9,539 bases of DNA from an uncultured Parabacteroides sp. (lineage in GTDB: Bacteria > Bacteroidota > Bacteroidia > Bacteroidales > Tannerellaceae). This document shows, in pieces, positions 1 to 5,503 of this stretch. The stretch spans positions 1 to 9,539 of the forward strand of contig USAD01000086.1 of the NCBI GenBank assembly GCA_900552415.1, read 5' to 3'. The position numbers and the translations under genes are program-made. The notes under the pieces are model-generated. The model saw nothing but the letters and a program-made list of their open reading frames with translations, searched no databases and was not told where the DNA came from. Position 1 is the stretch's first letter. Each line of letters begins with the position of its first letter.

Positions 1-381
1 GATGATTTCCAGGTGCAGTTCGCCCATGCCGGCGATGATGGTCTGGCCGGTCTCATGATCGGTCCAGGTGCGGAAGGTGGGATCCTCTTCAGCCAGGCGC
101 TGCAGGGCGATGGACATCTTTTCCATGCCAGCTTTGGAGCGGGGCTCGATAGCAACCTGAATGACGGGATCGGGGCAGTCGATCGATTCCAGGATAACGG
201 GGGCCTTTTCATCGCAGAGGGTATCGCCGGTGCTGGTGTTGTTCAGGCCAACAACAGCCACGATCTCGCCCGCGTAGGCGGCGTCCAGCTCTTCACGATG
301 GTTGGCGTGCATCAGCACGATGCGGTTGAAGCGCTCGCGCTTGCTCTTTTCGGCGTTCAGCGCCGTCTGTCCGGCAGAGAT
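1..381 (-). CDS. fusA: Elongation factor G internal fragment (both ends missing)
   Basis: EF-G is the GTPase that drives translocation on the ribosome. Read on the minus strand, this stretch encodes the end of domain II and the start of domain III. Recognisable segments in order are [20 protein letters not shown], a [16 protein letters not shown] segment, [17 protein letters not shown], and the highly conserved [10 protein letters not shown] that runs off the left edge. About 127 codons are convincing. The G domain is absent: homology fades upstream of [11 protein letters not shown], where the usual arginine-valine-tyrosine-serine-glycine stretch of domain II is missing. The frame stays open to possible ATG codons at 409-411 and 427-429, so a gene caller might report a false start there. 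The wording ([20 protein letters not shown]) resembles clostridial EF-G more than Bacteroidetes EF-G, as I remember those families. The piece is therefore a broken or chimeric copy and unlikely to be functional. Confidence 0.85.
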   Translation of the reverse strand, partial: MSAGQTALNAEKSKRERFNRIVLMHANHREELDAAYAGEIVAVVGLNNTSTGDTLCDEKAPVILESIDCPDPVIQVAIEPRSKAGMEKMSIALQRLAEEDPTFRTWTDHETGQTIIAGMGELHLEII

Positions 382-460
382 GGCACAGAAGGCGACTTCA
401 CACCTCATCATCGGAAGCGGCCAGGTCATTAAAGATATCTTTAAAAGACAAGCGAAATGA
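380..460 (+). CDS. 3' tail of an unknown upstream gene, cut by the junction
   Basis: The plus-strand frame ending at TGA 458-460 reads [20 protein letters not shown] followed by QAK and stop. Its stop overlaps the ATG of the ABC transporter (ATGA), the usual sign of two translationally coupled genes in one operon. Left of about 389 the same frame reads through the antisense of the EF-G fragment and meets a stop at 275-277, so the body of this gene is not in the window. I do not recognise the family from such a short tail. An ATG at 380-382 would give a 26-residue peptide, but a remnant of a longer gene is more likely. The gene presumably belonged with the transporter; that is inference from the overlap alone. 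Confidence 0.4.
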   Translation: MAQKATSHLIIGSGQVIKDIFKRQAK

Positions 461-2103
461 GAACGATCTCCACTCTTCGCTGGGTGTGGCGAGCCGTTAA
501 AGGTTCAAGACAAGCTATCCTGCTAAAGGCTCTTGTCGGTACGGCTTACGTGAGTGCCTCTCTCCTGTTTGTCTGGGTGAGCAAACAATTGGTCGATAGT
601 GTAACCGTCAAGACGGCCGATTCGATCGCCTGGCCTATTGCCTTGCTGATTGGCAGTCTCATTCTCCAATTAGTCCTGGCCGTAGTCGAGAACCGTTTGG
701 GTAATCTCAACGTTGCCCGTCTCAAGAACCGACTGCGCCAACGACTCTTCACGACTGTCCTGACCAGCCGTTGGGATGGGCGGGAACGGCTTCATACGGG
801 CGATGTCATGAATCGTCTGGAAGAAGATGTACGACTCACGACTGAAGCGCTCTGCAAGAACCTGCCCGACGCGTTCGTCACAGGCATCCAACTGGTAAGT
901 GCCTCAACCTTCCTGCTTCTTCTCGACCAGCGCCTGGCTGTTCTTTTGCCGATAATCATGTTGATCGCCCTTGTCGCCAGTAAACGTTACCTCAGACGGA
1001 CACGCCGCCTGACCCACGATATCCGCTCCTCGGAGAGCGAGATCCAGAGTCTCATGCAAGAGAACCTGCAACACCGTGTGTTGGTACGGACACTTGAACG
1101 TACCGATAATGTCATCAATCGCCTGGCGGACAAGCAAGAGGAACTTTTGGGACATGTCACCCGCCGAACAGACTACACGCTCTTCTCAAATACGGTCGTA
1201 CAGGCTGGATTCGCCGCTGGCTACGCTACCGCTTTCCTTTGGGGCATCTTCGGATTAAGGAGTGGTGCCGTCACTTTCGGTATGCTGACCGCTTTCCTCC
1301 AATTGGTCGCCCAAGTACAACGGCCCATTGTAGACCTCGCCCGTCAAATTCCCGTATTTGTACAAGCGCTCGCCTCGATCGAACGGCTGGAACAGATAGA
1401 TCGTCTTCAACCAGAAAGTGAGGCGGACGATTCTCCAGTCCTGTTAGAAGGAGCTGTCGGCATCCGGCTTGAGGCTGTCGATTTCACCTATCCCGACAGC
1501 GACCGTCCGATAACACGAGGCTTTTCCCACGATTTCCATCCGGGCAGTCTCACCGCTATCGTTGGCGAGACCGGTGCGGGTAAGAGTACCTTGATTCGCC
1601 TGATGCTCGCCCTGCTCAGGCCCGACCAAGGAAGTATCACGGTCTACAACGCGACACGCTCTCTGCCGGCCTCGCCCCAAACACGCTGTAACATCATCTA
1701 TGTTCCCCAAGGCAACACGCTGATGAGCGGTACGATACGAGACAATCTGCTGATGGGCGACCCCGAAGCCGATGACCGTCGATTAGCGGAAGCGCTCCAT
1801 GCCGCGGCCGCCGACTTTGTCTGGCAACTGCCCGATCGTCTTGACACCCTTTGTGGCGAGCGAGGCGCCGGATTGAGTGAAGGACAAGCTCAACGGATCG
1901 CCATTGCCCGCGGACTTTTACGACCTGGCGGACTCCTGCTGCTCGACGAGCCAACCTCATCTCTCGACAGTGAGACCGAACGCACACTTATCTCCCGCCT
2001 CAAAGCCTTCGCTACGGGTAAGACCATCATCATCGTCACTCATCGTCCCTCCATGATTGACGACCATGATCACTCGATCCGGATCACCCGACCTCAAGCA
2101 TAA
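457..2103 (+). CDS. ABC half-transporter, fused permease and ATPase
   Basis: This 548-residue protein is a membrane exporter-type ABC half-transporter that would act as a dimer in the inner membrane. The N-terminal part (about residues 20-300) has six hydrophobic segments, near 21-45, 57-77, 138-158, 160-178, 248-268 and 275-295. The ATPase domain (about 335-548) is complete: A-loop Tyr345, Walker A GETGAGKS at 370-377, Q-loop Gln418, signature LSEGQ at 473-477, Walker B LLLLDE at 493-498, D-loop SSLD at 501-504, and H-loop His529. At 548 residues it is slightly short for the class but intact. The start is supported by the ATGA overlap with the preceding gene fragment. The substrate cannot be read from the sequence. 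A lipid, peptide or polysaccharide-precursor exporter is possible, and the missing upstream gene would be the best clue. I see no promoter just upstream, so it is probably transcribed from further left. Confidence 0.93.
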   Translation: MRTISTLRWVWRAVKGSRQAILLKALVGTAYVSASLLFVWVSKQLVDSVTVKTADSIAWPIALLIGSLILQLVLAVVENRLGNLNVARLKNRLRQRLFTTVLTSRWDGRERLHTGDVMNRLEEDVRLTTEALCKNLPDAFVTGIQLVSASTFLLLLDQRLAVLLPIIMLIALVASKRYLRRTRRLTHDIRSSESEIQSLMQENLQHRVLVRTLERTDNVINRLADKQEELLGHVTRRTDYTLFSNTVVQAGFAAGYATAFLWGIFGLRSGAVTFGMLTAFLQLVAQVQRPIVDLARQIPVFVQALASIERLEQIDRLQPESEADDSPVLLEGAVGIRLEAVDFTYPDSDRPITRGFSHDFHPGSLTAIVGETGAGKSTLIRLMLALLRPDQGSITVYNATRSLPASPQTRCNIIYVPQGNTLMSGTIRDNLLMGDPEADDRRLAEALHAAAADFVWQLPDRLDTLCGERGAGLSEGQAQRIAIARGLLRPGGLLLLDEPTSSLDSETERTLISRLKAFATGKTIIIVTHRPSMIDDHDHSIRITRPQA

Positions 2104-2111
2104 GAATAATC

Positions 2112-2140
2112 AGCGCTTCTCATTAAAAGCGGCGCCTTTT
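2112..2140 (+). terminator. Weak terminator-like hairpin after the ABC transporter gene
   Basis: Shortly after the stop codon the sequence can fold as CGCTT/AAGCG (2114-2118 with 2127-2131), or alternatively as AAAAG/CTTTT around CGGCGC. It ends in TTTT at 2137-2140. The stems are short, so this is a tentative call. A new promoter follows directly, which fits a transcription break here. Confidence 0.28.
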
Positions 2141-2144
2141 CCTA

Positions 2145-2175
2145 TTTGCAGAATGAAACGAAAGCCCTATTTTCG
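2145..2175 (+). promoter_or_regulatory. Bacteroidetes-type promoter for the kinase-RapZ/nucleotidyltransferase operon
   Basis: TTTG at 2145-2148 is followed by a 19-base spacer and TATTTTCG at 2168-2175. This fits the Bacteroidetes -33 (TTTG) and -7 (TAnnTTTG) pattern with one mismatch. Transcription would start near 2182-2184, leaving a leader of about 36 bases that is AT-rich (GGATATATAATT just before the ATG) and has no Shine-Dalgarno sequence, as is common in Bacteroidetes. Confidence 0.5.
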
Positions 2176-2219
2176 CGATCATACGAAAGCTAAACATACG
2201 ACACGTTGGATATATAATT

Positions 2220-3650
2220 ATGATAACAGAACAGATCAAGAATCTTTACCGAACATACACCGGCCACGAGGCGGAAGAGGTGACAGAATTGCCCTCGTCG
2301 GGCTCTAACCGCCGCTATTTCCGTCTTCATGGCCCACAAACCCTGATTGGCGTCAGCGGCACTTCCATAGAGGAAAACCGCGCCTTCATTTATATGGCCG
2401 ATCATTTCCGCCAAAAGGGACTGCCCATGCCGGAAGTCTACGCCCAATCGAACGACCAATCCTTCTATCTCCAGGAGGACTTGGGCGACACGCTCCTTTT
2501 TGACGCGATCGAGAAGGGACGGAAAAGCAGTGTCTTCGATGAGAGCGAGAAAACGTTACTTCGCCAGACCATCACGAAACTGCCCGAGATCCAGTTTATG
2601 GGTTCCGACGGCTTCGATTTCTCTTATTGCTATCCGCAAGAGGAGTTCAACCAGCGGTCAATCCTCTGGGACTTGAACTATTTCAAATACTGTTTCCTGA
2701 AGGCTACCGGCATGGAGTTCCAGGAGAACCGTCTCGAGGACGACTTCCTGAAGATGAGCGACGTGCTGCTGCGTAACCAGTCGGCTACCTTCATGTATCG
2801 TGATTTCCAGTCGCGCAACGTCATGATCCGCGACGGGCATCCCTGGTTCATCGATTTCCAGGGCGGACGCAAAGGACCGGTTTATTATGATGTCGCCTCT
2901 TTCCTCTGGCAAGCGAAAGCGAAATATCCGGAAGACTTGCGACAGGAATTGTTATTGGATTACATTGAGGCCCTCCGGAAATATATGCCGGTCGACGAGA
3001 AATATTTCCTCAGCCAGTTGCGTCACTTCGTGCTGTTCAGGACTTTGCAGGTATTGGGAGCCTACGGTTTCCGGGGCTATTTCGAGAAGAAGCCGCACTT
3101 CATACAGAGTGTCCCCTTCGCGATCGAGAACCTGCGGCAACTGCTCAAGCAGGATTATCCGGAATATCCCTACCTGTGCGGATTGCTACGGGAGCTGACT
3201 GAGCTGAAACAATTCTCCGACGACCTGCAACGACGCACGCTCGCGGTGAAGATCGTCCGCTTCGCCTATAAGAAAGGCATCCCGAACGACCCGACCGGCA
3301 ACGGTGGCGGATTCGTCTTCGATTGCCGTGCCATCAACAACCCGGGCAAGTACGAGCGTTACAACCATTTCACGGGGCTCGATGAGCCGGTTATCCGCTT
3401 CCTCGAGGAGGATGGCGAGATTACCGTCTTCCTGGAGCACGTCTATGACCTGGTCGACGCCTCAGTAAAACGCTACCTCGACCGAGGCTTTACCAACCTG
3501 ATGGTCTGCTTCGGCTGTACGGGCGGACAACACCGCTCCGTCTACTCGGCCCAGCACCTGGCGGAACATCTCCACCAGAAATTCGGGGTGAAGGTCAGCT
3601 TGACACACAGAGAACAAAATATCGAACAACTATTTAAATCCACACTATGA
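2220..3650 (+). CDS. AmgK-like sugar kinase fused to a RapZ C-terminal domain
   Basis: This 476-residue cytoplasmic protein has two parts. Residues 1 to about 335 have the aminoglycoside phosphotransferase/choline kinase fold of AmgK, the anomeric MurNAc/GlcNAc kinase of cell-wall recycling. Visible landmarks are SNRRYFRL in the N-lobe, QEDLGD at 85-90, the catalytic loop YRDFQSRN at 193-200 (Asp195, Asn200), and the metal-binding IDFQGG with Asp212. Residues from about 341 on match the C-terminal domain of RapZ: FAYKKGIPND, a VFDCRAINNP strand, TGLDEPV, and the signature GCTGGQHRSV at 432-441. In E. coli that domain binds the small RNA GlmZ and senses glucosamine-6-phosphate. The P-loop NTPase half of ordinary RapZ is absent, and the kinase takes its place. 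The gene overlaps the MurU-like gene by ATGA, strongly supporting a MurNAc or related sugar as substrate. Exact substrate and any RNA-binding role are inference. Confidence 0.88.
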   Translation: MITEQIKNLYRTYTGHEAEEVTELPSSGSNRRYFRLHGPQTLIGVSGTSIEENRAFIYMADHFRQKGLPMPEVYAQSNDQSFYLQEDLGDTLLFDAIEKGRKSSVFDESEKTLLRQTITKLPEIQFMGSDGFDFSYCYPQEEFNQRSILWDLNYFKYCFLKATGMEFQENRLEDDFLKMSDVLLRNQSATFMYRDFQSRNVMIRDGHPWFIDFQGGRKGPVYYDVASFLWQAKAKYPEDLRQELLLDYIEALRKYMPVDEKYFLSQLRHFVLFRTLQVLGAYGFRGYFEKKPHFIQSVPFAIENLRQLLKQDYPEYPYLCGLLRELTELKQFSDDLQRRTLAVKIVRFAYKKGIPNDPTGNGGGFVFDCRAINNPGKYERYNHFTGLDEPVIRFLEEDGEITVFLEHVYDLVDASVKRYLDRGFTNLMVCFGCTGGQHRSVYSAQHLAEHLHQKFGVKVSLTHREQNIEQLFKSTL

Positions 3651-4387
3651 AAGCTATGATATTCGCGGCCGGATTAGGCACCCGGCTGAAACCCCTGACC
3701 GACAACAAACCCAAAGCGCTTGTGGAGGTCGGGGGAAAGACCATGCTCGAGCTGGTCATCCTCAAGCTAAAAGAGGCCGGATTCAATGAGATCGTCATCA
3801 ACATCCATCATTTCGGCCAACAGATTATCGACTATTTGAAAGCCAACAACAATTTCGGCCTGACGATCCACATCTCCGACGAGCGGGACTACCTGCTCGA
3901 CACGGGCGGTGGCATCAAAAAGGCAACGCCGTTCCTGATGGGCAACGAGCCCTTCCTGGTGCACAACGTGGACATCTTCTCCAACGTCGATCTTCGGCAG
4001 CTTTACGAAAACCACCTGAAGAGCGGAGCTACCGCGACCCTGTTGGTCAGCCAACGGAAGACCGCCCGTTACCTGTTATTCAATAAGGAGAACAAGCTTT
4101 GTGGCTGGCACAATAACGAGACCGGCGAGGTAAAATCATTTTACCCCTACTTCGATCCCAAGCAATATCAGGAATACGCGTTCGGCGGCATCCACGTCAT
4201 CTCTCCCAAACTGCTCGACATCATGGATGAGTGGACCGGCAAGTTCTCGATCATCAACTTTTACCTCTCGATCTGCGCCCGCACCGACATTCGGGCCTAC
4301 CCGCAAGAGGGCTTAAAGCTGATCGACATCGGTAAACCGGAAACGCTGGCCCAGGCCGACGAGTGGCTGCGGCAGAACGGCCGCTAG
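3647..4387 (+). CDS. MurU-like sugar-1-phosphate nucleotidyltransferase
   Basis: This 246-residue cytoplasmic enzyme transfers a nucleotidyl group from an NTP to a sugar-1-phosphate. The GT-A-like pyrophosphorylase signature is complete at the N-terminus: FAAGLGTRLKPLTDNKPKAL, residues 6-25, with Gly11, Arg13 and Lys23. It is followed by LDTGGGIKKA, which closely resembles the segment in MurU, and by HNVDIFSNVD with metal-binding Asp109. The end, DIGKPETLAQADEWL, is also typical. It is slightly longer than characterised MurU but far shorter than two-domain GlmU, so no acyltransferase domain is present. MurU converts MurNAc-1-phosphate to UDP-MurNAc. The 4-base overlap with an AmgK-like kinase gene is the same pairing seen in the Pseudomonas recycling operon. 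Other nucleotidyltransferases (for example mannose- or glucose-1-phosphate enzymes) share these motifs, so substrate assignment rests mainly on context. Confidence 0.9.
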   Translation: MKAMIFAAGLGTRLKPLTDNKPKALVEVGGKTMLELVILKLKEAGFNEIVINIHHFGQQIIDYLKANNNFGLTIHISDERDYLLDTGGGIKKATPFLMGNEPFLVHNVDIFSNVDLRQLYENHLKSGATATLLVSQRKTARYLLFNKENKLCGWHNNETGEVKSFYPYFDPKQYQEYAFGGIHVISPKLLDIMDEWTGKFSIINFYLSICARTDIRAYPQEGLKLIDIGKPETLAQADEWLRQNGR

Positions 4388-4424
4388 CCGGCGCGGCTCC
4401 TCTGGGGAAGATGCCCCAAAACGA

Positions 4425-4462
4425 ACGCTCCGGGCCTCCCGTCGTGGGGAGACCCGGAGCGT
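4425..4462 (-). terminator. Strong hairpin between convergent genes
   Basis: ACGCTCCGGG at 4425-4434 pairs with CCCGGAGCGT at 4453-4462. Inside it CCTCCC pairs with GGGGAG around the loop GTCGT. Read on the minus strand the hairpin is followed by GTTCGTTTTGG, a modest T-rich stretch, so it best fits an intrinsic terminator for the minus-strand DUF6261-like gene whose stop lies at 4480. It probably also blocks read-through from the MurU-like gene ending at 4387, although no T-run follows on that strand. Confidence 0.75.
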
Positions 4463-4479
4463 CGCGTCTGGAGCCGGCC

Positions 4480-5283
4480 TTAGATCTCGCCCGGCGTCCC
4501 GCCGCCCTCCTCAGGGTCGGTCGGTTCCTCCGGCTTCTCCGGTTCCTCAGGATCGGTGGTGGAACCGGAGGGCTTCGACGAGCCGCCGGCGATGAGGGCA
4601 TAGGCGGCGATGTAGCCGTTCAGGTCGTGGATGAAGCCGTTGATTTCCTCCGTGGGGCTGACGATGGCGTAGGCGTTCACCACCTGCACGATCTTCTCGT
4701 AGCGGGCGTTCGCGTCGCGCGTCACTTCGGCGGAATCGAGCGCGCTGACCGGCGCACGGTCCGCCAACTCAGCCGCCTTTTGGGCGAACAGCTCCTCGAA
4801 AGCGGCATTGGCGGCGGCCAGCTCGGCCACGTCGTCGGTCAGGCCCAGCGCCTCCACCGCGTCGGCGTTCGCCGGGTCGTTCAGCACGGCCAGCATCCCC
4901 TTTACCTCAGCCGTCTGCTTCGAGTACTCGTGGTGGCCGATCCCCCGATACGGGGCAAGTTGCGGGGCAAGAAACGCGGCGGCCTCGCTCTTGGCCGTCA
5001 CGAGGCTGTTCTTGAAGGCGTTCACCACGTTGATCGTCGTGCCACATCCCCGGTCGCGACGCTGGTCGGCTCTCTTCAATGCCTCGGTGGAGACGAAAGC
5101 CGTACGGCGGTTCACCACGCTGGCGAGGGTTCCGGTTGCCGTCTTATAGGCCGGATAGAGATCCTCGATATGCAAGGCGGCAGGTGTCGCGCCGTCGATC
5201 AATTTACATACGTTGGAATGAAAATCGCTAGTCGATCCGATCGTGGAATTGCTCAGCGAAAGGAATGTAATTTGCTCTGCCAT
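4480..5283 (-). CDS. DUF6261-like helical protein with Pro/Glu-rich tail
   Basis: The product is 267 residues with no signal peptide or membrane segment, so it is probably cytoplasmic. The N-terminus (MAEQITFLSLSN, then a DFHSNVCKLI helix) and the internal ALKRADQRRDRG segment resemble what I remember of DUF6261, a family common in Bacteroidales with no known function. That assignment is from memory of the pattern, not a search. Residues about 10-230 are mostly alpha-helical in character, with Ala-rich heptad-like stretches around 130-185. The last 35 residues (233-267) are low complexity: Gly/Ser, then repeated DPEEP, EKPEEP and DPEEGGG blocks, suggesting a disordered tail. The 3' half is visibly richer in GC than its neighbours. 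The gene lies alone between a strong terminator and a 42-bp repeat array that holds its likely promoter. The ATG at 5281-5283 is preceded by an AT-rich leader without Shine-Dalgarno sequence. Confidence 0.82.
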   Translation of the reverse strand: MAEQITFLSLSNSTIGSTSDFHSNVCKLIDGATPAALHIEDLYPAYKTATGTLASVVNRRTAFVSTEALKRADQRRDRGCGTTINVVNAFKNSLVTAKSEAAAFLAPQLAPYRGIGHHEYSKQTAEVKGMLAVLNDPANADAVEALGLTDDVAELAAANAAFEELFAQKAAELADRAPVSALDSAEVTRDANARYEKIVQVVNAYAIVSPTEEINGFIHDLNGYIAAYALIAGGSSKPSGSTTDPEEPEKPEEPTDPEEGGGTPGEI

Positions 5284-5318
5284 CTGATTCGATATTTAAG
5301 ATCTAACAAAATTTTTCC

Positions 5319-5349
5319 CGAATATACATATATTCCGGATAAAAACAGA
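5319..5349 (-). promoter_or_regulatory. Candidate promoter of the DUF6261-like gene, inside the outermost repeat
   Basis: On the minus strand TCTG (complement of 5346-5349) is followed by exactly 19 bases and TATATTCG (complement of 5319-5326). This is one mismatch in each element from the Bacteroidetes TTTG-N19-TAnnTTTG pattern. Initiation would fall near 5311-5313, about 28 bases before the ATG. The -7 element is formed by one arm of the palindrome of the first repeat unit, so anything that binds the repeat would cover the promoter. Confidence 0.4.
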
Positions 5350-5503
5350 TACCCGGAAGCAGAATATACCGATATTCCGCGTCGCCGTAAGCGCCGGAGG
5401 GGAAAATATACCGATATTCCGCGTCGCCGTAAGCGCCGGAGGGAAGAATATACCGATATTCCGCGTCGCCGCAAGCGCCGGAGGGAAGAATATACCGATA
5501 TTC
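5320..5503. repeat. Array of 42-bp tandem repeats carrying GAATAT-N4-ATATTC palindromes
   Basis: Units start at 5320, 5362, 5404, 5446 and 5488, all exactly 42 bases apart. The three central units (5362-5487) are nearly identical, differing at only a few positions (G/A at the first base, one T/C at 5472, G/A near the end). Each consists of an AT-rich palindrome GAATATACCGATATTC (AAATAT in the second of them) followed by a GC-rich block, CGCGTCGCCGTAAGCGCCGG and neighbouring bases. The unit at 5320 keeps the palindrome (GAATATACATATATTC, arms of seven) but has a diverged middle. The unit at 5488 keeps only the 16-base palindrome and then runs into the coding region. The array fills nearly all of the gap between the stop codon at 5503-5505 and the promoter of the DUF6261-like gene. 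The length is a multiple of three, so both strands stay open, but I see no coding evidence. Confidence 0.95.

Noticed and set aside
13..432. Plus-strand open frame of 139 codons at the left edge
   Set aside because: The opposite strand carries unmistakable EF-G sequence; the frame is its shadow and crosses the junction.
5253..5474. Minus-strand frame with 14-residue repeats (GISVYSSLRRLRRR type)
   Set aside because: It begins with TTG inside the repeats, overlaps the start of the DUF6261-like gene, and is explained by a 42-base unit without stops. The palindrome structure favours a DNA or RNA level role.
5320..5503. CRISPR array
   Set aside because: Units are directly adjacent and almost identical over their whole length; there are no variable spacers and no cas genes nearby.
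5320..5503. Intrinsic terminator of the receiver/ATP-grasp gene formed by the palindromes
   Set aside because: The stems are six AT-rich pairs with no T-run on either strand, too weak for a standard intrinsic terminator, although a minor effect on RNA cannot be excluded.
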